Numbered from the stretch's first letter, positions 40,352 to 50,259 are shown. The stretch is 64,000 bases of DNA from Chitinophaga sp. LS1 (GCF_034274695.1 NZ_CP128362.1:3970501-4034500); one strand, 5' to 3'. Program-made: numbers and translations. Notes: generated by a model not told the origin, from the letters alone.

Positions 40352-41896
40352 ATGGAATGCATCATAACAATTGAGTTAGGAACAAATGGGATACGGGTAT
40401 TTGCCTATGATCTCCGTGGCTGCATCATTGGCTCTATGAAGGGCTTCTATCCTACATTTCATGCCGAACCTGATCACAGTGAGCAGGACCCCGAACAGAT
40501 CTTTATTACAACTTTATATGTACTAAAGAATATTCTGAACGAATATATACACCCGAAAAAATACAAAGTGGCCAGTATATGTTTCTGTGCATCCATGCAC
40601 AGCGTACTGGCTGTCGATAAGAATGGGAATCCAATCGGCAACGCTATTACCTGGGCCGATAACCGGGCCAAAAAAGAAGCGCAGGAGTTACGTGATTCGC
40701 AGCTGGGGAAAAAGCTCTATGAGTTAACGGGTACGCCTATTCATCCCATGTCGCCTCTGGTGAAAATAGCCTGGATCAGAAATCGTGATGCAGAGCGCTT
40801 CAGGCTCACCAGCAAGTTCCTGTCCATCAAAAGTTACGTTATTCATCAGCTTACCGGCGAGTATATGATAGATTACAGCATTGCTTCTGCCACAGGTTTA
40901 TTGAATATTCATACAGTGCAATGGGAAGATGATGCATTACAATACGCAGGTATTACCGCAAATCAATTAGCTATGCTGGTGCCTGTGTTTACAAAAGCAG
41001 GTAAATTGAAAAACGCGTATCAGCAATCATTACGGTTGTCTGCAGAAACGAAGATACTTATTGGTTCCAGTGATGGTTGCCTGGCTACTTTAGGCGACGG
41101 CATTGTAAAAGGAGAAGAGAAAGCCAGCATAACAATTGAAGACAGTGGCGCTGTAAGGGTAATGGGGCCAAATATATTAAAAGATGAACAAATGCGGTTC
41201 TTCAATTACCTCCTTACTGATAATTGTTATGTATCAGGTGGACCTACGAATAATGGCGGAAATATTTTTGAATGGTTCACCCGGCAATTCGGAGAATTTA
41301 CTAATCCGTTTGATATGGAGAACAGTATACAACAACTGATGGAAGAAGCCGCTAATGTGCCAACGGGATCAGATGGATTGTTGTTCCTGCCTTATCTTTT
41401 AGGTGAACGTGCGCCCATCTGGAATGCGAATGCCCGTGGCGCTTATTTTGGACTTAACATTAAACATGAACGCAGGCATTTTATAAGAGCTACAATAGAA
41501 GGTATTTTGTATGAAATCTACAGCATCGGTAAAACGCTGAGCGAACAGCAAACCATCAACAGTCTTTCAGTAAATGGTAGTTTTGGTACGATTCCTTTTT
41601 GCAGCCAGCTGATTGCTGATATATTCAGTAAGCCAGTGCAGGTAAGGCAACAATTTCATAGCGTAAGCTTTGGTGCCTATTTGTTAAGTGCTACCGAAAT
41701 GGGAATTTATACATCACTGGATAATGTAGCACCAGTGGCTGAAATTCCCAATGTTTTCAAACCGAATAAACAGCATCATACAATCTATGCTGATTACTTC
41801 TGCATATTTGAAAAGTTAAGTGCCAAATTGTTCGATGAATTTGAAGCAATCGGCAATCTGCAGCAAAAATATGCTCATCCAATAAAACACCTGTAA
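40352..41896 (+). CDS. FGGY family carbohydrate kinase (gluconokinase-like)
   Basis: A 514-residue ATP-dependent kinase with the N-terminal signature IELGTNGIRVFAYD, the substrate-loop DHSEQDPEQIF, NAITWADNRAKKEAQEL and the C-terminal ATP-binding stretch GSDGLLFLPYLLGERAPIW. The features resemble the gluconokinase subgroup (GntK-type FGGY). It phosphorylates a sugar acid or ketose in the cytoplasm. It lies between the AraC gene and the exported dehydratase gene; the latter starts immediately after its stop codon. Confidence 0.87.
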   Translation: MECIITIELGTNGIRVFAYDLRGCIIGSMKGFYPTFHAEPDHSEQDPEQIFITTLYVLKNILNEYIHPKKYKVASICFCASMHSVLAVDKNGNPIGNAITWADNRAKKEAQELRDSQLGKKLYELTGTPIHPMSPLVKIAWIRNRDAERFRLTSKFLSIKSYVIHQLTGEYMIDYSIASATGLLNIHTVQWEDDALQYAGITANQLAMLVPVFTKAGKLKNAYQQSLRLSAETKILIGSSDGCLATLGDGIVKGEEKASITIEDSGAVRVMGPNILKDEQMRFFNYLLTDNCYVSGGPTNNGGNIFEWFTRQFGEFTNPFDMENSIQQLMEEAANVPTGSDGLLFLPYLLGERAPIWNANARGAYFGLNIKHERRHFIRATIEGILYEIYSIGKTLSEQQTINSLSVNGSFGTIPFCSQLIADIFSKPVQVRQQFHSVSFGAYLLSATEMGIYTSLDNVAPVAEIPNVFKPNKQHHTIYADYFCIFEKLSAKLFDEFEAIGNLQQKYAHPIKHL

Positions 41897-43168
41897 ATGA
41901 AAACCCATCATTCAAGAAGGTCTTTTATAACTCATACCGCCATTGCCGGCGCGCTGGCTCCCCTATCCATTTTCGGCCAGGTTTATGAAACAGCAATTGA
42001 CCGTACCCCCAAAGCGTCCTCACCTTCTGATCTGAAGATCACAAAAGTAAAATGCGGTTATATTAGAGGTAGTTTGTTTGTAAAGATTTACACCAACCAG
42101 GATATCTGGGGTTGTGGAGAAGGAGTGGATGCTATTGCCGGCACATATTACCTGGTAAAGAATTTTGGCGAACGCATAGTTGGGAAAAGTCCGCTGAATG
42201 TGCACCGCTTGTTTGAAGACATCCGTAAATCAGGCTTTTTTCAGGGTGCTCAGTCAGGAATGTATGTAGCAGTATTGTCGGCCATAGAAACAGCGTTGTG
42301 GGACCTTGCAGGCAAAGCTCTGCACCTTCCCGTTTACCAGTTGCTGGGTGGTAAGTTCCGTGATAAAGTACGCGTATATTGTGATACCGCGCTGTATCAA
42401 CGTAATTTGCCTACACCCAATGATTTTGCGGAAGCAGCCCTAAACGCCAGGAAAATGGGATTCAATGCCATCAAGTTCGATCTTGATCAGGTAAACGATC
42501 CCAATAAGTATGATTTATATAACTGGACAGCCAGCCCGGCAGAGCTGCAACGTATGTATGATCAACTGGCAGCTGCCCGTCAGGCAGTAGGCCCGGACAT
42601 TGATATCTGTGCAGATATGCATGGTCGCTATGATGCAGTCACTGCCCGCACCATTGCCAAACGACTGGAACCCCTGAACCTGATGTGGCTGGAAGAACCA
42701 GTACCGGCTGAAAATGTAGAAGCCTATAAATTAATTGCTGATTCCACCAGTACACCTATTTGCGTTGGCGAAAACCAATATCTGGCTTATGGGTTCAGAA
42801 GAATGCTTGAGACAGGTGCGGTAGATATCGTTATGCCTGACCTGCAAAAATGTGGTGGGCTAGGGGAAGGCCAACGGATTGCGAACCTGGCTAACCTTTA
42901 CTATGTGCCGTTTGCACCACATATGGTAGCATCTTTTCTTGGCGCTATGGCTTCAGCACATGTCTGCGCTGCTGTACCTAATTTCATGATTTTGGAATGG
43001 CAGAGTTATTTTCATACACAACCTATGTTTAAGGAAATCGTATCCTATGACGGCGAATGGGTGGATAACGGTTTCATCACTGTTTCAGAAAAGGCTGGTA
43101 TAGGTGTAGAGATTAATGAAGAAGGAATGAGAAAGTATGCGATAGCGGGGATGCCGTTTTTTGAGTAA
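41897..43168 (+). CDS. Tat-exported enolase-superfamily (MR/MLE) sugar-acid dehydratase
   Basis: A 423-residue protein whose N-terminus is a twin-arginine signal (SRRSFITHTAIAGALAPLSIFG). The mature part is an enolase-superfamily enzyme: capping domain, then barrel with CADMHGRYD (Asp ligand and DgoD-type His), WLEEPVP and VGENQ (Glu ligands) and FAPHMV (second catalytic His). This His-on-strand-3 pattern fits the D-galactonate/D-mannonate dehydratase branch. Export means it would act in the periplasm. The ATG directly follows the kinase TAA. Confidence 0.88.
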   Translation: MKTHHSRRSFITHTAIAGALAPLSIFGQVYETAIDRTPKASSPSDLKITKVKCGYIRGSLFVKIYTNQDIWGCGEGVDAIAGTYYLVKNFGERIVGKSPLNVHRLFEDIRKSGFFQGAQSGMYVAVLSAIETALWDLAGKALHLPVYQLLGGKFRDKVRVYCDTALYQRNLPTPNDFAEAALNARKMGFNAIKFDLDQVNDPNKYDLYNWTASPAELQRMYDQLAAARQAVGPDIDICADMHGRYDAVTARTIAKRLEPLNLMWLEEPVPAENVEAYKLIADSTSTPICVGENQYLAYGFRRMLETGAVDIVMPDLQKCGGLGEGQRIANLANLYYVPFAPHMVASFLGAMASAHVCAAVPNFMILEWQSYFHTQPMFKEIVSYDGEWVDNGFITVSEKAGIGVEINEEGMRKYAIAGMPFFE

Positions 43169-43193
43169 GGATTTAGCTGATATAAAAAAGGGG

Positions 43194-43222
43194 AGGCCGG
43201 AGATTATATATCCGGCCTTTTG
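43194..43222. terminator. Bidirectional terminator
   Basis: An 8-bp GC-rich stem (43194-43201 with 43211-43218) with a 9-base loop. T4 follows on the plus strand; on the minus strand CCCC then T6 follow. It ends the dehydratase operon and would also end a minus-strand transcript covering 43248-43472. Confidence 0.75.
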
Positions 43223-43247
43223 TACCCGGTAGCTACGTCGTGGTTGT

Positions 43248-43472
43248 CTACAGCACTATTGAGTGCTGATATTCATGCATGGCATTTACTAAACGTATGC
43301 CATCACAAACAGGAACGTTTAGCAACTTGTCAAACAATTCCCTGCTGTACAGAACAACGCCGATACCATTGGGAGTCTGATGCTGATATACCACCATTAT
43401 TTCAAGGGCTTCTGTCACGCTAATGATGCTGCCGATTTTGCTGATGTTGGCAAGAAAGAGTTGTTTTTTACG
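43248..43472 (-). pseudogene. Possible small protein or gene remnant
   Basis: The minus strand is open from 43472 to a stop at 43248-43250. It reads like protein (ANISKIGSIISVTEALEIMVV, VVLYSRELFDKLLN, AMHEYQHSIVL). The only ATG is 25 codons in, giving about 50 residues. A terminator with a T6 on this strand lies 26 bp past its stop. I recognise no family. It may be the surviving end of a larger gene. Confidence 0.3.
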
Positions 43473-43659
43473 TAATCATAAACGGAAATTATGGGAGGGG
43501 ATTATAAATAAGCGAGATCAGGATGCGGACAATAAGGAGGGCAGGCCAACGTACTATCCCCGGTAGGGAAATCAATGAAAAGCATACCTGCATTTGTTGT
43601 TAGCTGACACTTAGCAATAGCATGATGCATAGCATGCATCATAAGTTAATATAAAGATT

Positions 43660-43689
43660 TTGAAAATTGGACAATTGCTTCTATTTTCG
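43660..43689 (+). promoter_or_regulatory. Promoter of the RDD protein gene
   Basis: A -33 TTG (43660-43662) and -7 box TATTTTCG (43682-43689, one mismatch to TAnnTTTG) are spaced by exactly 19 bases, the usual Bacteroidota distance. It lies about 50 bases before ATG 43740. Confidence 0.55.
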
Positions 43690-43739
43690 AGTTGTATGCT
43701 ACCTTTTCTATACACCTTACTAACTGATAATCAATAAAT

Positions 43740-44657
43740 ATGACCGGGCAAAAAGAAGTAAACGTTGGAACAAGACTTGGCTCAATGATATTTGACCATT
43801 TCATTATGACTATGATAGCAATGGTATTCTTTATACCAATGATGATAAAAAGCTTTTTCAATGCCTTTACAATTACACACGAACAAACAGAAATGGATTT
43901 TGGCGGACCATTATTGTATGTTGCACTTTTCGGATTTGCATTGTATTTCTGCAAGGATATTGTAAATGGACGCAGCATAGGAAAAAGAACTACCCAAACG
44001 CAAGTAGTTGACAACAATACAGGGCAAGTTGCCTCACCCTTAAAATGTTTTATCAGAAACATATTTTGCGTTATTTGGCCAGTTGAAGTTATCGTAACGC
44101 TAACCAATCCAAGCAGAAGAATTGGAGACAGAGTAGCGGGAACAAAAGTTGTTCCTTATGACCCGATAAATGTTGAACAGCCAAAATTTGATATTAAGAA
44201 AGCTATACTACCTCTTGCAATTTCATACGGGATTTTGCTGCTTTTTATGCTGCCTTTTCAAGCATTAAAACCAGCATTTTCAAAAATCGGTTATATTGAA
44301 ACCAGCTACAACAGTAAAGAAAGTAAGGAACTTGAAAAATTATTTGCAGACAGTTTGGGACAAAATTTAAACGCAAGCGTGAAGGTGTATGACAAAATTC
44401 AAAATCAAAATTTGAAGTACATTTCTGTCATCTATATGTTGAAGGAAAATTATTTAGCTGATGAGAGTTCATCGAATCAACTACGACAGGTGACTGACCA
44501 ACTTTTATATTCAAAATACCCAAAAGAAACATTTACTGGACAAGCAAAATATGTATTTAAATCAGACGGAAATATGCAAGTAAGTAGCAACAGGATTGGT
44601 ACAAAAATTAGCAAAACAAAAAAATATGGCAGCACACAACAAACAGTTTTGCAGTAG
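43740..44657 (+). CDS. RDD family membrane protein
   Basis: A 305-residue protein. Residues 1-140 form an RDD domain: GTRLGSMIFDHF (Arg and Asp of the motif), two or three membrane spans, and GRSIGKRTTQTQVVDNNTGQ. A further span lies at about 158-178, followed by a soluble C-terminal part of about 125 residues with no known domain, predicted outside the cytoplasm. RDD proteins are putative ion transporters or membrane scaffolds. Single gene with its own promoter. Confidence 0.85.
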   Translation: MTGQKEVNVGTRLGSMIFDHFIMTMIAMVFFIPMMIKSFFNAFTITHEQTEMDFGGPLLYVALFGFALYFCKDIVNGRSIGKRTTQTQVVDNNTGQVASPLKCFIRNIFCVIWPVEVIVTLTNPSRRIGDRVAGTKVVPYDPINVEQPKFDIKKAILPLAISYGILLLFMLPFQALKPAFSKIGYIETSYNSKESKELEKLFADSLGQNLNASVKVYDKIQNQNLKYISVIYMLKENYLADESSSNQLRQVTDQLLYSKYPKETFTGQAKYVFKSDGNMQVSSNRIGTKISKTKKYGSTQQTVLQ

Positions 44658-44777
44658 TGCGGCTGACGGACATAGGCTCAACCTAAGTAATCCTATTTGA
44701 GTATTGGGAGAAAAGGGAAAGGGATTTATTAAATCAATAATTTTCTGAAAAAGTAAGGTGTTCTTCTATCGTTACAC

Positions 44778-47495
44778 TCATGTATTCATTTTTGACACTA
44801 ATTTCTTAAGCACAGCAGAAGATTCCCATACCTTCAGCCGCTCTTTTACTATAGGATGAGTAACGGAATGTCCATTCACAGCCAGCACTTCTGTATAAAT
44901 CTCTAACAATGTTTTCAGGTTTTTTACGGGCATGTCCGGTAATAACTCAATACAGGCAGATAATAGTATTTCCAGCGCCTCGTTATGCTGTTTACTAACC
45001 TGCATCATATGTTCGTTAATCAGGTCTGTAAAGCGTTTTAGTGGCGCCCACTCCACACTTTGATGGATACCTATAATCCGTCCGATTTCATCACTATTCA
45101 GTCTTTTATAACTGACACCTGTTATCCAGCATTCTGCTGCTAATGCACGAATCGTTTTATCCGGATGTAACATGCAGGTGGCAATGAATAATTTTGCTGT
45201 AGCTGTATAAGGTAATAGAAAGTCTTTCAGGTAGATAATTGCCGCAGTAATTGCAGTCGTTTCATTCACCTCATAAGTAGCAGATAAAGGCATATAAGAT
45301 TTTATGATATTTGCCAGTACCAGAGAAGGATTAGCAGGTGTCAACGATAGCATTTTGGGTAAATCTGCTGCTGATAGGCGAAAATACATTGCCCGGTTTA
45401 CCAGGTATTCCTGTAGTAATGGCGCTGTTTCGTGCAACGGCTCCACGGCAGGAAATTTAATTAAGATGGATGTACGAAATGATGGTACTCTGTTATAATC
45501 ATTGGTTTCTCTATTATATGTTCCATAAGCGAGATAAGGCTCCGACTCTGTACTCCAATTGAAATTACCATGCAAATAGACAGGTGGTATTTTACCAGTT
45601 GGTAAATCAATTCCTTTTCTATTGGCCGCCTGTGTCCATGCGTTTCCATCTTTGACAGAGACAGCTGATTTATCCAACAGAAATAGTAACAGATCCCTGT
45701 ATTCTCCGGTCAATATTTGCTTCGTTAAAGCAATGGCTGCTGTTGTATCTTCTAAAGCACAACGACAAATAGCTATCTGCAAATCCAGATCATCCGGTTT
45801 TTTATCTTTATACTGTGATAAACGGTTTACCAATACTACAGGGTCTATCCAGCCAGGAGTATGCGTAGGAGTAGATAATAAAGGCACTGTATCTTTAGCT
45901 TCCAATTTTTCCAGCGCGTATTGCCATAGTAAAATATAAGGATTAACAATCGCTTCTTCAATTTTTCTGGGCCCAACATAGCCCGGCCGCTTAAAATAGC
46001 GCAGAAAGAAATTTGTAAGCTGATAATCCAACTGACCCATATTATTTGTTGGGCGTGCATGCAATTTTTCAGCCCTTTTAAGCGCAGGCATCAACTGTAT
46101 TAAAACATCCTCAGTAATTTGATCCTGTAAATTGATTAAAACTGCAGGTAATAATTCTGCATGATGCGGCTCGTTATTTTCAAAAGCCTGACTGGCAAAA
46201 TATATCAGCTCTTCTACAGTATTGACAGGTTGAATAAGATTATGTTCTCCGATTAATGGTATTTTATCTGGTAGTTCTTCATCAGCTAATATAACAGTTA
46301 CAGGATTTGTCAACAACAATGGGCGAACGTCTGTTAGCATAGTATCTGAGAACAACTGTAATTGGTGCTGCAAAGTCTCAGAAGCAGGAAAGCCATAAGT
46401 AGTAATAATTTTAGCTGCTTTCAACTGAATAGCCTTTTCTTTATTTAAAAAGATCTGACAAAGATGGGTACAAACAGGTTGCCTAACTTCATCGTGCTCC
46501 TTACAAATAGTTTCTGATAGCTGTAGTGCAGTAATCAGGATCGATTTCGTACCTGATAAAATTATCTGCGAAAGGTGTGTGATGAATGTATTATAGTCAA
46601 GTTCTTTAAACTGTTTAAGAAAGTTCAATGCCAGGCTCACTGAGATAGTCTGCTTTGCATCCAATAGCGTCATCAGGATAGGTTGTAATGTCCGTAGTTC
46701 TTCTTCGGAGGGCTTTAGTGAGATGAACAGATCCATAAACCAGCCAACTAATACTTTATTAAAATTACGGTTAGCCGTCAACAGACTTTCCCGTAAAATA
46801 CGCATTCTGTCCAGCCGGCCTTCTTCTGCAAATTTTAGTATGAAATCTTTCCAACCGGTAGGTGTTTCACTATAACGGTTAAGGGTATGGATGGCTGTAG
46901 GATATTCGAAAATATACCAGAAATGCTTATTAAGTGTATCTGGATATCTCAGCAGAAATTCTCCTTTTGCGGTGTATGCTCTTTGTTCAATAAAATTTGT
47001 CCCGTAGATGAGAGCAGGTAAATGAGTCGTAATTAATTCCGGAGAAGGGGTGAAATATCCTGTTGTTTCCAGTTGCATGATAAGGTCATAATCAAGCCTG
47101 TAACTGTTTCCTGTATTAATATCTTCAAGTAGCTGTTTAAACCAGGAAGGTACATACCAGGGTAGTATCTGATCGAGGATATCCTGTTTCATCATGCCAG
47201 CAGGAAAATAACTTTTTTCAAACCCCTTTTTATCCAGACAAATAAAAGATGCAATTGATAGTGCAGTTCCCTGTTCACCACGGGCGCGAGATCCATATGA
47301 ATGACCTACCTGCCACTGTTTATCAGATTTAGCCATTGTGGTAAGATCCACGAATTCTGTGTAATAAACATTTAACTCTTTCAAAACAGTTATCAGACTT
47401 TTCCGCTCACCCTCACTCAATCCTTTCAAAAAAACGATGATTTCATTACTTAATCCCTTTTCAATGAGATCCTTTAGCTTATCTATTATCGTCAT
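44778..47495 (-). CDS. DUF6493-like large HEAT-like protein
   Basis: A 905-residue protein almost entirely predicted alpha-helical with leucine-rich helical pairs resembling HEAT repeats (LQPILMTLLDAKQTISVSLA and others). No catalytic motif is seen. Its ATG overlaps the stop of the SWIM zinc-finger gene by 4 bp, so the two are translationally coupled. I associate the pair with the DUF6493 family found beside SWIM proteins, and related gene sets elsewhere also carry MoxR AAA and VWA proteins. Those partners are absent here. Function unknown. Confidence 0.65.
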   Translation of the reverse strand: MTIIDKLKDLIEKGLSNEIIVFLKGLSEGERKSLITVLKELNVYYTEFVDLTTMAKSDKQWQVGHSYGSRARGEQGTALSIASFICLDKKGFEKSYFPAGMMKQDILDQILPWYVPSWFKQLLEDINTGNSYRLDYDLIMQLETTGYFTPSPELITTHLPALIYGTNFIEQRAYTAKGEFLLRYPDTLNKHFWYIFEYPTAIHTLNRYSETPTGWKDFILKFAEEGRLDRMRILRESLLTANRNFNKVLVGWFMDLFISLKPSEEELRTLQPILMTLLDAKQTISVSLALNFLKQFKELDYNTFITHLSQIILSGTKSILITALQLSETICKEHDEVRQPVCTHLCQIFLNKEKAIQLKAAKIITTYGFPASETLQHQLQLFSDTMLTDVRPLLLTNPVTVILADEELPDKIPLIGEHNLIQPVNTVEELIYFASQAFENNEPHHAELLPAVLINLQDQITEDVLIQLMPALKRAEKLHARPTNNMGQLDYQLTNFFLRYFKRPGYVGPRKIEEAIVNPYILLWQYALEKLEAKDTVPLLSTPTHTPGWIDPVVLVNRLSQYKDKKPDDLDLQIAICRCALEDTTAAIALTKQILTGEYRDLLLFLLDKSAVSVKDGNAWTQAANRKGIDLPTGKIPPVYLHGNFNWSTESEPYLAYGTYNRETNDYNRVPSFRTSILIKFPAVEPLHETAPLLQEYLVNRAMYFRLSAADLPKMLSLTPANPSLVLANIIKSYMPLSATYEVNETTAITAAIIYLKDFLLPYTATAKLFIATCMLHPDKTIRALAAECWITGVSYKRLNSDEIGRIIGIHQSVEWAPLKRFTDLINEHMMQVSKQHNEALEILLSACIELLPDMPVKNLKTLLEIYTEVLAVNGHSVTHPIVKERLKVWESSAVLKKLVSKMNT

Positions 47496-48817
47496 AATTT
47501 TATCTTTACTGCCAGTATATGTTTACATGGTCCGCGTTGTCCCTGGTTCTTCGCATACCAGGTACAGGTACAACGGGCTTTGTCATGATCGATAATCACC
47601 GTATGCTGCACCCCGCTTCCTTCTATGCGCGCCTCTGTACGGTTGTTGTCACTTTGTAAAATGACTACTTTATCCTCTTCCAGTAACTTCTCAGCATCCC
47701 TCATGCGCGGATTCAATTGCAAAATCCGGCTTTGCTTAAAAGGTAACCGGCGATAAAAAAAGTTCCTGTCATCCAGATCGTAACCTAATAAGCCCATCGC
47801 AGCCATTCTACCAGTCAGATTGTCAACTTTATCAAAACCAATATTTTCTTCGACGGCCAGTAAAGCAGGATTGAATTCCTGATTGGCATAACTGTATTTA
47901 TTCATAGCGTCCAGCCATGCATCAGGAACGTCTGCTACTAACGATTCCAGTGCAGCGCCCTCTCCGGAGAAGCCTCGCCAGCATTCTCTCGACAACGAAA
48001 AGCTAAATCGTACATTTCCAAAATATAACTGCCAGGTGGTTGATTGCATATTCGGTCCGGCAAAGACTTTCAGCTCATTCGCCAGAGGCAATAGTGGCTC
48101 CAGCAGTTTAAGCCGGTGTACACCACCTACACATAAGACATTGGTCTTCTTAGCCGGGGAAAACACTAGTTTATTGCCTCTTCTTATCAGGTAATAGTCT
48201 GTTTTGGGTTGTCCGGTAGGAATGCTTTGAAACAACTGCATGGCCTGCAATTGATTAAATGTATACACATTTTCTGCGGCCGATAAGAACATTTGTACAG
48301 TTGTTAACCCCTTTATCCATTTCAGCGGCAAAGGTACCTTGCGTTCTACAACTTTTTCTGTTACCGACGTCTGCATACTGATTTCCTTAGCTCCGATATT
48401 CAGCATTATCTGCCCCTGTCTGCGAACACCTCCCAATGCATTAATCATCGGCTGGTTAAAATCCACGTTTACCGTTCCATTGGCCGGAAATTCCCCGTCA
48501 ATAGCCCCCGGCAATATATCAACCCTTGCATACACACCTGCACAGTGAGAAAAGCCTTCAAATCTAATCTTTTCATTGCCGGCAGTAGCAATAGGATCGC
48601 GCATCATAGCCATTTGAAAAGGAGACAGATTAAAACTGGATTTAACGATATTTGATAAAGTGATCAGACAGCGGGAAACAATATATGGCTCTGTAAGAAA
48701 ACCCTGAAAAAAACAGGATGCAGGCTGTATTTCGCTGTAACCAGACAATAGTAATTGTTGCTGGTCCAGAATTGAGCTGTGATTATATTGATAGTTGATA
48801 ATGTCTGAGGCTGCCAT
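47492..48817 (-). CDS. SWIM zinc-finger protein
   Basis: A 441-residue protein whose C-terminus holds the SWIM signature CxCx(n)CxH: CTCTWYAKNQGQRGPCKH (about 415-432). The upstream 400 residues are not assigned; they contain internal beta-rich segments such as VNVDFNQPMINALGG. SWIM domains are thought to bind nucleic acid or protein. It leads a two-gene operon with the DUF6493-like gene. E. coli YehQ is the comparison I have in mind for a SWIM protein in a MoxR/VWA gene set. Confidence 0.8.
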   Translation of the reverse strand: MAASDIINYQYNHSSILDQQQLLLSGYSEIQPASCFFQGFLTEPYIVSRCLITLSNIVKSSFNLSPFQMAMMRDPIATAGNEKIRFEGFSHCAGVYARVDILPGAIDGEFPANGTVNVDFNQPMINALGGVRRQGQIMLNIGAKEISMQTSVTEKVVERKVPLPLKWIKGLTTVQMFLSAAENVYTFNQLQAMQLFQSIPTGQPKTDYYLIRRGNKLVFSPAKKTNVLCVGGVHRLKLLEPLLPLANELKVFAGPNMQSTTWQLYFGNVRFSFSLSRECWRGFSGEGAALESLVADVPDAWLDAMNKYSYANQEFNPALLAVEENIGFDKVDNLTGRMAAMGLLGYDLDDRNFFYRRLPFKQSRILQLNPRMRDAEKLLEEDKVVILQSDNNRTEARIEGSGVQHTVIIDHDKARCTCTWYAKNQGQRGPCKHILAVKIKL

Positions 48818-48973
48818 AATCTTTATAAGAAGTTATATGTTGACATTAAATTTGAGTTCGGGAGCTAAAAATAGGTTCATTATGTGTGAAATTTGACAAT
48901 AAATTGTATTACTGCATTTTGTGGCGCACTGGAGTTCTATTGGATTTACCAGTTAGATAAACTTGTATAGCAC

Positions 48974-49405
48974 TCATAGTTTCAATGAAAGACTGTTTTC
49001 GTCAAATGTTAATTCACGTAAATACTTGTATTCTCCATTTTCTTGTAGGAAAACGCATTGCTCCCAGAAGCTATCATCGTCCAGCGTGCATGAAGAATGA
49101 AAGTAACTATAACTATCCCAGTAAGTGACAGTCTTTAACTGGTTAATAACAGATTCTGCATCATGAAAGCTGTTAACTCCAGGAGGAAAGTATTCCCACT
49201 CGTAAATGCTTCCCTCCTCCGGAATATACAGGAGATATTTGATGGTATAGTCGTTTTCTGCCAGGCCCTTGGTCCCGGTCACAAGCAGCACAAAACGTTT
49301 GTGTACCGGGAATATGCTTGAAAAATGTTCAGATCCATACATGCCTACCATATTGTCATACTTATATGAATAGTGCATCCGCAGTTTTTCTGCTAATGAC
49401 TCCAA
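48974..49405 (-). CDS. Hypothetical protein, possibly 5'-truncated
   Basis: A 143-residue acidic, aromatic-rich protein (YIPEEGSIYEWEYFPPGV, YWDSYSYFHSSCTLDDDS). The composition resembles immunity-type or SMI1/KNR4-like small proteins but no family can be asserted. The reading frame begins with TTG at 49405, only about 10 bp from the end of the IS21 remnant, and the in-frame stop upstream lies in the IS end. The gene may therefore have lost its original 5' end; the first ATG is at codon 10. Confidence 0.5.
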   Translation of the reverse strand: MESLAEKLRMHYSYKYDNMVGMYGSEHFSSIFPVHKRFVLLVTGTKGLAENDYTIKYLLYIPEEGSIYEWEYFPPGVNSFHDAESVINQLKTVTYWDSYSYFHSSCTLDDDSFWEQCVFLQENGEYKYLRELTFDENSLSLKL

Positions 49406-49521
49406 TAAAGCAATTGTCTATTACGGTGATACTGGTCCGGCCCAAACGGAGGATATGGGGCCAGGGTTAACGGAGTCATTGGGCCACTTTCCATTGCAAT
49501 ATTACGGGTATTGATTAAAAA

Positions 49522-50259
49522 TTAAGCAGTAAGTTTCTTTTTCTTTCTCAAAGATTCCCCTGTCAGTGATATTCTGTGTGAAGAGTATACTAGTCTGTCT
49601 AGTATTGCATCAGCCATGGTACTTTCTCCTATTAGGGGATGCCACTGTTCCACTGGTATCTGAGTAGATATAATAGTAGCCCCTTTCTCATAACGTTCTT
49701 CGATTACGTCAAGTAAGGCTGCGCGGGCTGCCTGATCTACTGGAGTCAATAAAAAATCATCTATAATTAGTAAGGGGAGCTTTCCAAGTGTACGTAACAT
49801 CTTGGAGTAGGATCCATCCAGTCTGGCTAATTTGACTTTGTCAAGGAAGCGTGTGGAAGGGTAATAATGAGTACGGTTAAGCATCTGACAAGCTTTTACA
49901 CCGAGGCATTGTGCGAGGAAGCTTTTGCCACAGCCTGTAGGACCGGTTATAATAATGTTCTCGGATTTCTCCAGGAACTGTAGATTAAGTAATCTTTCTA
50001 TCACATTCTTGTCGAGATTACGATTAGTCAGATAGTCAATATTCTGTGGTGATACGACCTGTTTAAACCCAGCCTGCCTGATCAGGCTTTCAATACGGTT
50101 TTTCTGACGATGTTCCCATTCAGCATCCACCAACAGTGTCAGTAGTTCATCTGCTGTATAATGTGCATAATGTTGGTCAGTAAGACTTTGATGATAAAGA
50201 CCTGCCATTGCGATTAGATGCATTCGACGTAATTTTTCTACGGTGTTGTTTTCATTCAT
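49522..50259 (-). CDS. istB: IstB-like ATP-binding helper of IS21
   Basis: A 245-residue AAA+ ATPase with Walker A GPTGCGKS (about 105-112), Walker B PLLIIDDFLL, and the arginine-finger region SHRISLTGESLRKKK near the end. It assists the IstA transposase in target capture. It follows the istA fragment by 36 bp. The frame is intact, but its partner is broken. Confidence 0.95.
   Translation of the reverse strand: MNENNTVEKLRRMHLIAMAGLYHQSLTDQHYAHYTADELLTLLVDAEWEHRQKNRIESLIRQAGFKQVVSPQNIDYLTNRNLDKNVIERLLNLQFLEKSENIIITGPTGCGKSFLAQCLGVKACQMLNRTHYYPSTRFLDKVKLARLDGSYSKMLRTLGKLPLLIIDDFLLTPVDQAARAALLDVIEERYEKGATIISTQIPVEQWHPLIGESTMADAILDRLVYSSHRISLTGESLRKKKKLTA

Noticed and set aside
43646..44107. 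Minus-strand ORF of 153 codons
   Set aside because: Antisense to the RDD gene, which has the family motifs and a matching promoter.
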